From positions 45,204-109,203 of the forward strand of contig NZ_LZSO01000047.1 of NCBI RefSeq assembly GCF_001665785.1: a stretch of DNA of 64,000 nt. The letters are read 5' to 3'. Position numbers and translations under genes: made by a program. Below are positions 50,211-59,681 of the stretch, piece after piece (the first letter of the stretch is position 1; every line of letters starts with the position of its first letter). The notes under the pieces were generated by a model, which saw nothing but the letters and a program-made list of their open reading frames with translations, searched no databases and had not been told where the DNA came from. Source of the DNA: Mycolicibacterium peregrinum. Lineage in GTDB: Bacteria > Actinomycetota > Actinomycetes > Mycobacteriales > Mycobacteriaceae.

Positions 50211-51305
50211 CTAACGACCCCACCGCTCGGCAAGCAGCTGGTGGGAGCGCAACCGGTCGTCGTGCCGGTGCGTCACCGAGGTGATGACGAGTTCATCCGC
50301 CCCGCTGACCCGCTGGAGGGCTTCCAGGCGCGCAGCGACCTGATCGGGGTCACCGACGAATTGTGTTGCGATACGGTCCCGGACCACGTCCAGCTGCTCG
50401 TCGGTCAGCGGCCCGCAGTCGGCCGGGTCCGGGTAGGGCATCGCGCCGCCGCCGGCCCGGACCGAATACACCCAGTGCCCGTAACTGGACGCCAGATGCC
50501 GTGCGGTGGCTTCATCGTCGGCGACGACCACGTCGGCCGACACCGCCACGTACGGTTCCGACAGGGTCTCCGATGGGGTGAATCCGTTGCGGTACACCTC
50601 GATTGCCTCCAGCGCCGTGGCGGGCGTGATGTGATAGCTCGCCACGAACGGCAATCCGCGCGCGGCCGCGACGCGCGCACTCTGCCCCTTGCTGCTGCCG
50701 AACACCCACGGTGTCAGGTCGGCACCCGCACCGGGGACGGCCGTGCCCACCGCGTAACGGCCGGCGAGCATAGCCAGGATGTCGTCCACCTGTTCGGCGA
50801 AATCCGGTGTGAGCGCTTCGGGTTGCTGCAACACGGCCATCCGAGACCGCAACTGCGGGTCCCGCATCAGCGCACTGACGTCATACGGCGTCGGGATCAC
50901 CACACCGTCGATCTCGTGCCACTGGCGCGGCGGGCGGGGCTCACGTGGCTTGTCTCGCACCGCTTCGGCGCGTTTCTGACCCGAGCGGCCCACTCCGAGA
51001 TCGATCCGGTCGGGGTAGAACGCGGCCAGGGTGCCGAAGCTCTCGACCACGGCGACAGCCGTGGTGTGGCCGAGTTGCACGGCTGCGGTGCCGACCCTGA
51101 TCCGCTCGGTGGCCGCGGCGATCTGCCCCACCAGAACCGCGGGCGACGAGCTGGCCACCGATACGAAGTGATGCTCGGCGACCCAATACCGTTGATAGCC
51201 CCACTGTTCGGCGTGCCGGGCCAGGTCGACGGTGTTCCGCAGCGCGGTCTGCGCGTCGCTGCCCGCACTGATCGGCGCCAGGTCGAGGATCGAGAGCGGG
51301 ATCAT
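50211..51305 (-). CDS. LLM-class flavin-dependent oxidoreductase (MsnO8 type)
   Basis: A 364-residue bacterial luciferase-like TIM barrel. The N-terminus SILDLAPISAGSDAQTAL, YWVAEHHFVSVASSSPAVLVGQIAA and RVGTAAVQLGHT, VVESFGTLAAFYPDRIDLGVGR are typical of the MsnO8/LuxA-like subgroup. FMN (or F420) dependent monooxygenase or reductase; substrate unknown. Overlaps the GNAT stop by four bases. Confidence 0.9.
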   Translation of the reverse strand: MIPLSILDLAPISAGSDAQTALRNTVDLARHAEQWGYQRYWVAEHHFVSVASSSPAVLVGQIAAATERIRVGTAAVQLGHTTAVAVVESFGTLAAFYPDRIDLGVGRSGQKRAEAVRDKPREPRPPRQWHEIDGVVIPTPYDVSALMRDPQLRSRMAVLQQPEALTPDFAEQVDDILAMLAGRYAVGTAVPGAGADLTPWVFGSSKGQSARVAAARGLPFVASYHITPATALEAIEVYRNGFTPSETLSEPYVAVSADVVVADDEATARHLASSYGHWVYSVRAGGGAMPYPDPADCGPLTDEQLDVVRDRIATQFVGDPDQVAARLEALQRVSGADELVITSVTHRHDDRLRSHQLLAERWGR

Positions 51306-51820
51306 GCCAGCTCCTTCTCGAATGCGATCGGGAAGACCGTCCCCTCCCCCTCGGGCCGCAAGGGGGCGGTGAGCCGGGTGTAACCCGCGGAGTCGTAGAG
51401 CGCCTCGGCCTCAGGCTGCAGATGACCCGTCGTCAGATACACCTTTCGGTACCCACGTGCGGCGATCTGGCATTCGAGGTGGGCCAGCAGCACCCTGCCG
51501 TAGCCGCGCTTGCGGAAACGACGGTCGGTCCAGATGCGTTTGAGTTCGGCGGTGTCGGCGTCGAATCGCGTGAAGGCGCCGCCGGTCACCGGGATGCCGT
51601 CGAGCACGCCGATGTACAGGCCGCCGCCGGGCGGGGCGAACTCGTCGGCCGACTTCCCACGCAGCCAACCCATCATCTGCTCCGGCGTTCCACCGTAGCG
51701 CCCCGAGTACTCCACGGACAGCTCGGCCAGCAGCGGGGCAGCCAGTGGGTCGTCCAGATCGACCGGGACGAACCGCACACCACTCACGGGGGCTGACTTA
51801 ACCACCGTTCCGATACTCAC
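51302..51820 (-). CDS. GNAT-family N-acetyltransferase
   Basis: A ~172-residue acetyltransferase: acetyl-CoA-binding motif A is visible as AELKRIWTDRRFRKRGYGRVLLAHLE (R-x-x-G-x-G/A form RKRGYG) and motif B as YLTTGHLQPEAEALYDSAGY. Likely acetylates a small amine. GTG 51820 is preferred; a longer frame to 51859 is open but unlikely. Coupled to the LLM gene. Confidence 0.85.
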   Translation of the reverse strand: MSIGTVVKSAPVSGVRFVPVDLDDPLAAPLLAELSVEYSGRYGGTPEQMMGWLRGKSADEFAPPGGGLYIGVLDGIPVTGGAFTRFDADTAELKRIWTDRRFRKRGYGRVLLAHLECQIAARGYRKVYLTTGHLQPEAEALYDSAGYTRLTAPLRPEGEGTVFPIAFEKELA

Positions 51821-51892
51821 GGCTGCTTCAACGCGCAGCCACGGCCGGGATATGCCCACAGGTTCAGCCTGATCAAAACCCTGCCGAGCCGC

Positions 51893-52972
51893 TCATTTCC
51901 TGGCCAGGTAGTAGTAGTTCGACGGGTCCTGCTCGATCTCGGTGACCTCCACGTCGGCGAATCCCGCATCGGTCAGCATCGACACCGCCAACTGCCTGCC
52001 CCACATCGTCCCCAGCCCCGCTCCGCCCAGACCGAGCGAGACCGACATGCAATGGGTCAGCGACACCGCGTAGCGGTACGTGCTCATCACCGCGCCGATG
52101 TTGTCCTCCAGCCGGCTGGAAGCCTTGATGTCGGCCATCACCAGCACTCCACCCGGCCGCAGCGCGCGGTAGATGTTCTCCAGTACCCGGGCGGGCTGCG
52201 CCTGGTCGTGAATCGCATCGAATGCGGTGATGAGGTCGTACGCCGCGGTCTGGTCCAGGTTCGCCAAGTCGGCGGAAAGGTACGAGACATTGGTCAAACC
52301 ACGTCGAGCGGCGGCCGCAGCCCCGGTGGCGACCGCTTCTTCCGAGAAGTCGATCCCGGTGAATCGACTGCCCGGATAGGCCGCGGCCATCAGGCCGATC
52401 GCGTACCCGCTGCCACAACCGAAATCGGCAACGTCGATGCCGCTCTCGAGCCGTCGCGGCAGGCCGTCGACCAACGGCAGCACGGCACTGACCAGGGCGG
52501 CATCGAACACCTCGCCACTGCGCTCGGCCATCACGGTGTGGAAGCGCGGATAGTCGTCGTAGCTCAGCCCACCGCCGTCGCGGAAGCAGCCGAGGATCTT
52601 CTGTTCGACTTCGCACATCAGCGGCACGTACTGGGCCAGACGCGCCAGGTTGCCCAGGCCGGACTCGCGCGTCAGCGCAGCGGCGCGGTGTTCGGGCAAC
52701 CGGTACGTGGAGGCTTCTGCGTCGTAGTCGACCACCCGCCCCGCGGCCAGCCCACCGAGCCATTCCCGGACGTAGCGTTCATCGAGGCCCGCCGCCGCGG
52801 CGATCTCGGTGCTGGTTGCCGACGGCAGTTTCGCCATCGCGTCGAACAGGCCGGTCTGGTGGCCGATGCTCAACAGCAGGGTCAACCCCGCGCTGTCGAT
52901 CGCCGCGGTGATCCGTTCGGAGAAATCCTCTGCGGTTTCGGTAATTGCCTGCTGATCGGTGCCATTCGCCAT
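51893..52972 (-). CDS. class I SAM-dependent methyltransferase with winged-helix N-terminus
   Basis: A 359-residue two-domain methyltransferase. Residues 15-100 are a dimerising winged helix (FDAMAKLPSATSTEIAAAAGLDERYVREWLGGLAAGRVV), the rest a Rossmann methyltransferase with VADFGCGSGYAIGLMA (motif I), FTGIDFSE (motif II) and LRPGGVLVMADI. The layout recalls O-methyltransferases of small molecules and Rv1403c-like mycobacterial proteins. ATG 52972. It diverges from an SDR across a palindromic site. Confidence 0.87.
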   Translation of the reverse strand: MANGTDQQAITETAEDFSERITAAIDSAGLTLLLSIGHQTGLFDAMAKLPSATSTEIAAAAGLDERYVREWLGGLAAGRVVDYDAEASTYRLPEHRAAALTRESGLGNLARLAQYVPLMCEVEQKILGCFRDGGGLSYDDYPRFHTVMAERSGEVFDAALVSAVLPLVDGLPRRLESGIDVADFGCGSGYAIGLMAAAYPGSRFTGIDFSEEAVATGAAAAARRGLTNVSYLSADLANLDQTAAYDLITAFDAIHDQAQPARVLENIYRALRPGGVLVMADIKASSRLEDNIGAVMSTYRYAVSLTHCMSVSLGLGGAGLGTMWGRQLAVSMLTDAGFADVEVTEIEQDPSNYYYLARK

Positions 52973-53018
52973 CACGCCCGCCCAGACTACGCCGCCTCGG
53001 CCACCCCCTTCCGCGCAA

Positions 53019-53038
53019 AACTTGACACGTGTAAAGTT
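53019..53038. promoter_or_regulatory. 20-bp near-perfect palindrome between methyltransferase and SDR genes
   Basis: AACTTGACACGTGTAAAGTT is self-complementary except for one base pair and has an ACACGTGT core. It lies 8 bases before the SDR start and 47 from the methyltransferase start, where a TetR-type repressor would block both promoters. No regulator gene is adjacent. Confidence 0.65.
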
Positions 53039-53045
53039 CGCCGCC

Positions 53046-53909
53046 ATGGACAACATCAGGGGCAAGACCATCGCGATCACCGGCGCCGCCCGTGGCATCG
53101 GTTACGCCACCGCCAAGGCCCTGCTGGCCAAAGGCGCCCGGGTCGTCATCGGTGACCGTGACGTGGCCCTTCAGGAGTCGGCCGTCGTCGAGCTGACCAA
53201 GCTCGGCCAGGTCTCCGGCTATCCGCTCGACGTCACGGACCGGGAATCGTTCGCGACGTTCCTGGACAAGGCCCGCACCGACGGCGGCGGCCACATCGAC
53301 GTGCTGATCAACAACGCCGGCGTGATGCCGGTCGGACCGTTCCTGGAGCAGAGCGAGCAGTCGATCCGGTCCAACATCGAGGTCAACGTCTACGGCGTGC
53401 TCACCGGCTGCCAGCTGGCGCTGCCGGACATGGTCAAGCGTCGCAGCGGCCACGTCATCAACATCGCCTCGCTGTCGGGCCTGATCCCGCTGCCCGGCCA
53501 GGTGGTCTACGTCGGCGCGAAGTACGCCGTCGTCGGGCTCACCACCGCGCTGGCCGACGAGATGGCACCGCACGGGGTCGACGTTTCGGTGATCATGCCG
53601 CCGTTCACCAACACCGACCTGATCTCGGGCACCAAGTCCGGCGGGGCCATCAAGCCCGTCGAACCCGAGGACATCGCCGCAGCGATCATCAAAACGCTCA
53701 ACAAACCCAAGACGCACGTGTCGGTGCCGCCGCCGCTGCGCTTCACCGCGCAGGCCGCGCAGATGCTGCCGCCCAAGGGCCGTCGCTGGATGAACAAGAA
53801 GCTGGGCCTGGACAACGTGTTCCTGGAATTCGACACGGCCAAGCGCAAGGCCTATGAGGACCGGGCCCAGGCCGCTCAGGGCGTCATCGACTCCGACGGC
53901 AAGAGCTAG
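53046..53909 (+). CDS. short-chain dehydrogenase/reductase
   Basis: SDR of 287 residues: AITGAARGIGYA cofactor loop near residue 10, NNAGVMPVGPF, Ser in NIASLSGLIP, and the catalytic pair Y-x3-K read from VYVGAKYAVVG. The C-terminal ~60 residues (RFTAQAAQMLPPKGRRWMNKKLG) are longer than in classical SDRs and basic. Substrate unknown. Its stop shares CTAG with the convergent next gene. Confidence 0.9.
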   Translation: MDNIRGKTIAITGAARGIGYATAKALLAKGARVVIGDRDVALQESAVVELTKLGQVSGYPLDVTDRESFATFLDKARTDGGGHIDVLINNAGVMPVGPFLEQSEQSIRSNIEVNVYGVLTGCQLALPDMVKRRSGHVINIASLSGLIPLPGQVVYVGAKYAVVGLTTALADEMAPHGVDVSVIMPPFTNTDLISGTKSGGAIKPVEPEDIAAAIIKTLNKPKTHVSVPPPLRFTAQAAQMLPPKGRRWMNKKLGLDNVFLEFDTAKRKAYEDRAQAAQGVIDSDGKS

Positions 53910-54319
53910 CCGAAGGTCGGCAGCTCGGCTCCGTGACGGTAGCCCTCGATCACGTCGAGGGCACCGTCGAGCAGTTCCTCGTGGGTGAACTCGTAGCGCT
54001 CGACGCTGCCGACGAAGACCACCCGGACGATCTCGCCGTCCTCGGCCGCGTCCAGCCACAGTGAGGTCACCGGCAGGCCGTCGTCGACCTGGGCGCCGGA
54101 CGGCTCGTAGAACCACACCGCGTAGTCGTCGTCGGACTGTTCCTCGTCAAAAGTCCAGCCGCGCGTGGTGATTCGATCGTCGAACTCGGCCAGATCAGCG
54201 ACGACGGCATCCGGGATGTCGGCCAACTCATCGACCATCTCGTGGGGCACCAACCGCGTGTCACGAGCGGCCTGCCGCTTGCGGCGGCGGGCCTTCTTGG
54301 CGTCGGAGCCCTTGGACAC
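53906..54319 (-). CDS. conserved protein of unknown function
   Basis: A 137-residue soluble protein: a very basic start (SKGSDAKKARRRKRQAARDTR), then an acidic alpha/beta part (WTFDEEQSDDDYAVWFYEPSG, VVFVGSVERYEFTHEELLDGALDVIEGY). No family recognised. It follows metZ by 11 bases on the same strand and probably shares the purT-metZ transcript. Confidence 0.75.
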   Translation of the reverse strand: MSKGSDAKKARRRKRQAARDTRLVPHEMVDELADIPDAVVADLAEFDDRITTRGWTFDEEQSDDDYAVWFYEPSGAQVDDGLPVTSLWLDAAEDGEIVRVVFVGSVERYEFTHEELLDGALDVIEGYRHGAELPTFG

Positions 54320-54330
54320 GCCTGGCCCGC

Positions 54331-55545
54331 CTAGCTCAGCGCCTGGTCGAGATCGGCGATCAGATCCTCGGTGCCCTCCAGGCCGATCGAGATGCGCACG
54401 ACACCGTCACCCAGACCGATCGCGGCGCGCCCCTCCGGACCCATGGCCCGGTGTGTCGTCGTTGCCGGGTGGGTGATCAGCGTCTTGGAGTCGCCGAGGT
54501 TGTTCGAGATGTCGATGACGCGCAGCTTGTCGAGCACCTCGAAGGCGCGCGCCTTGCCGTCGTTGGCATTCAGCTCGAAGGTGACGACGGTGCCGCCACC
54601 ACGCATCTGCCGCTGCGCCAGGTCGTACTGCGGATGCGACTTCAGGAACGGGTACTTCACCCAGCTCACCGACGGATGGCCTTCCAGGAACTCGGCGACC
54701 CGCTGCGCCGAGCGGTTCGAATAGTCCACCCGGACCGCAAGCGTCTCAAGGCCTTTCAGCAGCGTCCAGGCGTTGAACGCACTGATCGCCGGGCCGGTGT
54801 GGCGCATGAGCTTCTGCACCGGGCCGTCGATGTACTCCTTGTCGCCGAGGATCGCCCCGCCGAGCACGCGGCCCTGCCCGTCGATGTGCTTGGTGCCCGA
54901 ATACACCACCACGTCCGCGCCGAGCGGCATGCCCTGCTGCAGCAGCGGCGTGGCGAAGACGTTGTCCAGCACCACCTTTGCGCCGGCGGCATGAGCCAGC
55001 TCGGACACTGCGGCGATATCGACCAGGGACTGCATCGGGTTGGACGGCGTCTCGAAGAACACCGCGGTCGTCGGAACGGACAGTGCCTCTTCCCACTGCG
55101 CGAGGTCCTCGCCGTCGACGAAGACCGTCTCCACACCCCAGCGGGGCAGGATCTCGTTGCACACCACGAAGCACGATCCGAAGAGGCTGCGGGCGGCCAC
55201 GAGGCGGTCACCGGCACCCAACAGGGCACCGAGCGCGGTGAACACCGCCGCCATGCCGGTTGCGGTGGCGAAGCATGCGGGTGCATCTTCGATCAGCCGC
55301 AGCCGCTCCTCGAACATCGAGATGGTCGGGTTGCCGTAGCGGGAGTAGACGAAACGGTCGATCTCGCCGGTGAACGCCTTCTCGGCCGCGGACGCGGACT
55401 CGTAGACGTACCCCGAGGTCAGATACATCGCCTCGGCGGTTTCCTCGAACTCCGAGCGCAACAGACCGCCACGCACGCCGATGGTGGCCTGGCTGACGCC
55501 CTCGGGCAGGGCAGCCGGGATCCGGACAGATGGGATGTCAGTCAT
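54331..55545 (-). CDS. metZ: O-succinylhomoserine sulfhydrylase MetZ
   Basis: PLP enzyme of 404 residues in the Cys/Met-metabolism family, making homocysteine from O-succinylhomoserine and sulfide. Conserved RYGNPT, ATATGMAAVF, FFETPSNP, LDNVFATPLLQQ and PLP Lys in VYSGTKHIDGQGR are present. The length matches M. tuberculosis MetZ (406). ATG 55545 chosen; a longer upstream frame is not protein-like. The adjacent rhodanese (21 bases upstream) also concerns sulfur. Confidence 0.95.
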   Translation of the reverse strand: MTDIPSVRIPAALPEGVSQATIGVRGGLLRSEFEETAEAMYLTSGYVYESASAAEKAFTGEIDRFVYSRYGNPTISMFEERLRLIEDAPACFATATGMAAVFTALGALLGAGDRLVAARSLFGSCFVVCNEILPRWGVETVFVDGEDLAQWEEALSVPTTAVFFETPSNPMQSLVDIAAVSELAHAAGAKVVLDNVFATPLLQQGMPLGADVVVYSGTKHIDGQGRVLGGAILGDKEYIDGPVQKLMRHTGPAISAFNAWTLLKGLETLAVRVDYSNRSAQRVAEFLEGHPSVSWVKYPFLKSHPQYDLAQRQMRGGGTVVTFELNANDGKARAFEVLDKLRVIDISNNLGDSKTLITHPATTTHRAMGPEGRAAIGLGDGVVRISIGLEGTEDLIADLDQALS

Positions 55546-55565
55546 GTTGTTTTCGACTCTGCTAC

Positions 55566-55979
55566 TCAACTTTGTGTCCAAGGCAGACCGACGGCTTTCC
55601 AACCGGTACCGCCACGGTGGCGGAACTCGTCGAGATTGCCCTCGAATCCGTCGAGGATGTTGTACGACGGCCCGATGCCGGCCGCAGTGGCGGCCTCGGC
55701 CGCGCCGATCGAACGATTGCCGGAGCGACACAGGAAGACCACCGGACGCTCGCCCGGCGTCACTCCTGACGCCTTGAGATCGTCGACGAAGGCGTCGTTG
55801 TGCCCGCCGTCCGTCCGGTTCCATTCCACGTACACCACGTCACGCTCGAGGGTGGACAGATCCGGCACACCGACGAAGCGCCACTCGGCGTCGGTACGGC
55901 AGTCCACCAGCACGGCCTCGGAATTCTCGCTCAGAAGCTTCCAGGCCTCCTCAGGCGTGATGTCACCTGCATAGCTCAC
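55566..55979 (-). CDS. rhodanese-domain protein
   Basis: A 137-residue single-domain rhodanese: VLVDCRTDAEW and the active-site loop FLCRSGNRS with catalytic Cys near residue 95, then GWKAVGLPW. It may pass sulfane sulfur; equivalent to Rv0390 beside metZ and purT in M. tuberculosis. GTG 55979 overlaps the upstream stop (GTGA). Confidence 0.92.
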   Translation of the reverse strand: MSYAGDITPEEAWKLLSENSEAVLVDCRTDAEWRFVGVPDLSTLERDVVYVEWNRTDGGHNDAFVDDLKASGVTPGERPVVFLCRSGNRSIGAAEAATAAGIGPSYNILDGFEGNLDEFRHRGGTGWKAVGLPWTQS

Positions 55980-56434
55980 GGGCGTGAGTCTCCCACACTC
56001 GAGCAGACGCGCCATTGGCCGTCCTCACGCACGAACGCCGTCTCGGTGTTCACCTTGGCGTCTGGGGCGTTGCCGAAGTGGTAGACCACCGTCGCGGTGG
56101 CCCGATCACCCTCGACCTGCACCCCGGTCACGTCGTCCACATACCTGGCACCCTGCTTGGCCACCGAGTCACGCTGCCGGGCAATGAAATCGGCTTCGGT
56201 GCCGCGTTGCGCGACGCAGGTGTGATCGGAGAACTCGCCGAAATTCTCCCGCTGCAGGGCGTCGTTCTGACCGACCGCGGCGAGGCTCACCTTCTGCTCC
56301 TCACTGCGCCCGTCGCTGCCGAACGTGTTGAGCAGAACGACAACGATCACCACGAGCACAATGATCGCCAGCGCGCCGAGGAACGGCGCCATCGTCGGCC
56401 GGTCCCCCGTTTCCTCGGTCTCCTCAGCCATCAC
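55976..56434 (-). CDS. single-pass membrane protein with extracytoplasmic NTF2-like domain
   Basis: A 152-residue protein: cytoplasmic acidic start, one membrane segment (FLGALAIIVLVVIVVVLLNTF, residues 18-38), and an outside domain with two Cys (HTCVAQ, WRVCSSVG) likely joined as a disulfide, and VTGVQVEGDRATATVVYHFG strands. Similar to mycobacterial Mce-associated-like or DUF4878-type proteins, function unknown. It sits between purT and the rhodanese; ATG 56431 may be the true start. Confidence 0.8.
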   Translation of the reverse strand: MMAEETEETGDRPTMAPFLGALAIIVLVVIVVVLLNTFGSDGRSEEQKVSLAAVGQNDALQRENFGEFSDHTCVAQRGTEADFIARQRDSVAKQGARYVDDVTGVQVEGDRATATVVYHFGNAPDAKVNTETAFVREDGQWRVCSSVGDSRP

Positions 56435-56437
56435 GGC

Positions 56438-57721
56438 TCACCACAGCTTGCGCAGCGCCGAGCCGACCCGGCGGGCACGGTCACGGGCGATGATCACATC
56501 GGGCGCGGTGGCCAGGGCCACCCCGAGCCGCCGCGGGGCTTCGGACTCACCCGGTCGGCCGAACAGCCGCACATCGCTTTCCGACGTGGCCAGCGCTTCG
56601 GCCAACACACCGCTGATGTCGGCCGACAGTTCTCCGGCGTCGGCTCCGCCATAGCTGACCTCGGCGGCTGCCGGGGAGATCATGATGGTGTCGACCGCCA
56701 GGCCCAGGATCGCCCTGGCGTGCAGCTCGAACTCCGACAGCCGCTGCGACCGCAGCGTCACCAGCCCACTGTCGTGCGGCCGGATCCGGACATCGGAGAA
56801 ATACACGTCGTCGCCCTGCACCAGCAGCTCGACCCCGAACACCCCACGCCCGCCCAACGAGTTGACGATCCGGGCGGAGATGGACTTCGCGGCGTCCAGC
56901 GCAGCCGGTGACAGGGGCTGAGGCTGCCAGGATTCCAGCACATCCGTACCGACCTGACGGTGCCCGATCGGCTCGCAGAACTGCACGCCGGGACCGGACG
57001 GCCCGGCTGTGCGCACGGTCAGCATCGTGATCTCGTAATCGACCTCGACAACGGACTCGGCCAGCACGCGGTTCTGCGCGATGTGCCCGGCGGTGGTCGC
57101 ACGCTGCCAAGCGGGTTCGACGTCGTCGGACCGCAGCATCACCGACTCCCCGTCGCGCTGCGCGCCCACCACCGGCTTCACCACCAGCGGGAAGCCGGCA
57201 TGCTCGGCCACCGCGGTCAGCTCGTCGACCGACCCGGCGAACCAGAACGGCACCGTGGGCAGGCCCAGCTCGTCCGACGCCAGCCGGCGCAGGCCTTCGC
57301 GGTCCTGACTGAGCCGAATGCTGCGGGGGGCGGGCAGAACCTCGATACCGCCCCGCTCGGCCACCGCGACGAGGGCGTCCGCGGCGATGACGCCGGACTC
57401 GGCCACCACGTAACGCGGCTGCTCCCGCTCGATCAGCGCAGCGAGTTCTTCGGCGTCATTCATCTTGATCACCGCAGAGCGGTCCGCGACGCCGTGCGCA
57501 GGGGCGTAGTAGCGGTCCGCGGCGACCACGACACCGCCCAGCCGCTGGAACGCCAGCGCGAGCTCCCGGCTCAACTCACCCGAACCCAGCAGCAGCACCG
57601 TCGCCGCGGGATCGGTGGGCCTGGGGGACTCGGTGGGCTTGGGGGACGGAGCCTCTTCGGCACCGTCGACCTGATCATCGGTCAGGCCATCAGTCTGCGC
57701 GTCCTCAATCGATTCACTCAT
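56438..57721 (-). CDS. purT: formate-dependent GAR transformylase PurT
   Basis: ATP-grasp enzyme of 427 residues, third step of purine synthesis with formate in place of formyl-THF. VLLLGSGELSRELALAFQRLG near residue 42, YVVAESGVIAADAL, PLVVKPVVGAQRDGESV (ATP-binding Lys), GVFGVELLVQGDDVYFSDVRIRPHDSGLVT are present. The N-terminal 38 residues are an extra acidic, Pro-rich tail containing a short repeat (PSPKPTE, PRPTD) absent in E. coli PurT. Confidence 0.94.
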   Translation of the reverse strand: MSESIEDAQTDGLTDDQVDGAEEAPSPKPTESPRPTDPAATVLLLGSGELSRELALAFQRLGGVVVAADRYYAPAHGVADRSAVIKMNDAEELAALIEREQPRYVVAESGVIAADALVAVAERGGIEVLPAPRSIRLSQDREGLRRLASDELGLPTVPFWFAGSVDELTAVAEHAGFPLVVKPVVGAQRDGESVMLRSDDVEPAWQRATTAGHIAQNRVLAESVVEVDYEITMLTVRTAGPSGPGVQFCEPIGHRQVGTDVLESWQPQPLSPAALDAAKSISARIVNSLGGRGVFGVELLVQGDDVYFSDVRIRPHDSGLVTLRSQRLSEFELHARAILGLAVDTIMISPAAAEVSYGGADAGELSADISGVLAEALATSESDVRLFGRPGESEAPRRLGVALATAPDVIIARDRARRVGSALRKLW

Positions 57722-57745
57722 CGCACGTACCAGCCTGCCAGATCG

Positions 57746-58048
57746 TCACCCAACCCGATGGTCGATATAGCACCAACGCCAACTCTCGCCGGGTTCCGCC
57801 GAGCGCATCACCGGATGGCCGCTTTGCTGAAAGTGCTTGGTGGCATGCTGATGCGGGCTTGAGTCACAGCAACCGACGTGACCGCACGTCACACACATCC
57901 GTAGATGTGCCCAGTTGTTCTCGCCGTCTTCCTCGCATTCCTGGCACTGTCCGGGAGTCAACGGTTGCGGCTCGGGGACCTCGGCTTCGAGATGTGCACA
58001 GGTACGAGGCGTCGGACTGGACTCACGCCGACGTGATCTCCTCAACAT
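57746..58048 (-). CDS. UBP-type zinc finger protein
   Basis: A 100-residue protein that is essentially one zf-UBP domain: TCAHL, CQECEEDG, WAHLRMCVTCGHVGCCDSSPHQHATKHFQQSGHPV with the full set of Cys and His zinc ligands. In eukaryotes the domain binds ubiquitin tails; bacterial versions are of unknown role and often flank ion antiporters, as here. ATG 58048 preferred to TTG 58090, which would reach the antiporter start. Confidence 0.88.
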   Translation of the reverse strand: MLRRSRRRESSPTPRTCAHLEAEVPEPQPLTPGQCQECEEDGENNWAHLRMCVTCGHVGCCDSSPHQHATKHFQQSGHPVMRSAEPGESWRWCYIDHRVG

Positions 58049-58091
58049 GTTGATCAAGGATAGGCACGGCACACGAAGGAGGAACGACAAC

Positions 58092-59681
58092 GTGGGTGCC
58101 TCACTCCTGGCGGCCCTGGTGGCCGCAATACTGCTGGCCGCCGTCGCCCGCCGGTTCGACGTCTCGGCGCCGTTGGCGCTGGTGGTGGCCGGACTTGCCG
58201 GCAGCGCACTGCCCGGCTTCGGCGATGTCCAGCTGGATCCCGAACTGGTTCTCTTCGTGATCCTGCCGCCACTGCTGTGGTCGGCGGGACTGGAGAGCAG
58301 CTACGTGGCGCTGCGCCGCAACATCAGGCCGATCGGGCTGCTCGCCGTCGGGTTGCCGCTGGCCACGACGTTTGCCGTCGGGATCGTCGCATTTCACACC
58401 GTGCCCGAACTCACCATCGCCGCGGCCCTGACCCTCGGCGCCATCGTCGCCCCGCCCGACGCGGTCTCGGCCACCGCCGTCGGCCGCCGGCTCGGTCTGC
58501 CGCGGCGCACGATGACCCTGCTAGGTGGCGAGAGCCTGCTCAACGACGCCACCGCGCTGACCGCCTACAAGGTGGCGCTCGGGGCCGCCATCGGCACCGC
58601 CGCCAGCTGGGGCGACGGCCTGGCCACCTTCGGGTTGGCCGCGGTCGGCGGCGTCGTGGTCGGCGGTGTGATCGGCATGGTGGTGCACTTCATCCGCACC
58701 CGCCTCGACGATCCACTGGTCGAGAGCGCCATCGGTCTGGTGGCGCCGTTCTTCACCTACCTGCTGGCCGAGGAGATCCACGGCTCGGGCGTGATCGCCG
58801 TGGTGGTGGCCGCGTTGATCCTGGGCCAGCGCGAGACGCAGGCCGGCTACGCCACCCGGCTGCAGGACAAAGCGGTGTGGAAGGCGCTGCAGCTGATCCT
58901 CGAATCGTTCGCCTTCCTGCTGATCGGCCTGCAGCTGCCGAAGGTCATCAGCGAGCTTGCCGGCATCTCGGCGGCCACCCTGGCGATCTCGTCGGCTGCC
59001 GTGCTGACCACGGTGATCGGGGTGCGCATCGTGTGGGTGTACGCCTCGACCTATCTGCCCCGGTTGTTCTCCAAACGGCTCTGCGCCGAAGAACCCGCAC
59101 CCTCGCGCGGACATTTGTTCGTCGTCGCCTGGGCAGGCATGCGAGGAGTGGTGTCGCTGGCCGCGGCATTCGGCGTTCCGGCCACCACGCTGGCCGGCGA
59201 TCCGTTCCCCGGCCGGCCGCAGCTGGTGTTCCTCACCTTTGTGGTCGTGGTCGGCACGCTGCTGCTGCACGGCCTGACGTTGCCCTGGTTCATCCGGGTA
59301 CTCGGGGTCCAGGGCGACGAGGCGCACAGCGACGCCGTCGCCACCGCCGCGGCCCAGGACAAGGCCGCGCGGGCCGCAGCCGAACGGCTCGACACCTTGA
59401 TGTCCGAACAATCCGCCACCGATGTCCCCGAACGTGCCGCCGACGTGCTGCGGGCGTGGAACACTCGGCGCCGTAATGCGGCCTGGGAGCGTCTGGGCCG
59501 CGACGACGCCGACATCGGTGAGAGCCCGACATCTGCGTTCCGCCGGCTGCGCCTGGAAATGCTTGCCGCCGAACGGGACACGTTCATCGCCGAGCGCGAT
59601 GCCGGGCACATCGACGACGAGGTGCTGCGTACTGTGCTCCATGGGCTCGACTTGGAAGAGGCGACACTGAACCGTGATTAG
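58092..59681 (+). CDS. Na+/H+ antiporter, NhaP/CPA1 family (YjcE-like)
   Basis: A 529-residue transporter with about 12 membrane segments and a 130-residue cytoplasmic tail. Conserved TLGAIVAPPDAVSATAV (ion site Asp), LGGESLLNDATAL (Asn-Asp), and GMRGVVSLAAAF are the CPA1 motifs. AAGGAGGA precedes GTG 58092. The last eight bases overlap the start of the MMPL gene, so the two are coupled. Confidence 0.9.
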   Translation: MGASLLAALVAAILLAAVARRFDVSAPLALVVAGLAGSALPGFGDVQLDPELVLFVILPPLLWSAGLESSYVALRRNIRPIGLLAVGLPLATTFAVGIVAFHTVPELTIAAALTLGAIVAPPDAVSATAVGRRLGLPRRTMTLLGGESLLNDATALTAYKVALGAAIGTAASWGDGLATFGLAAVGGVVVGGVIGMVVHFIRTRLDDPLVESAIGLVAPFFTYLLAEEIHGSGVIAVVVAALILGQRETQAGYATRLQDKAVWKALQLILESFAFLLIGLQLPKVISELAGISAATLAISSAAVLTTVIGVRIVWVYASTYLPRLFSKRLCAEEPAPSRGHLFVVAWAGMRGVVSLAAAFGVPATTLAGDPFPGRPQLVFLTFVVVVGTLLLHGLTLPWFIRVLGVQGDEAHSDAVATAAAQDKAARAAAERLDTLMSEQSATDVPERAADVLRAWNTRRRNAAWERLGRDDADIGESPTSAFRRLRLEMLAAERDTFIAERDAGHIDDEVLRTVLHGLDLEEATLNRD

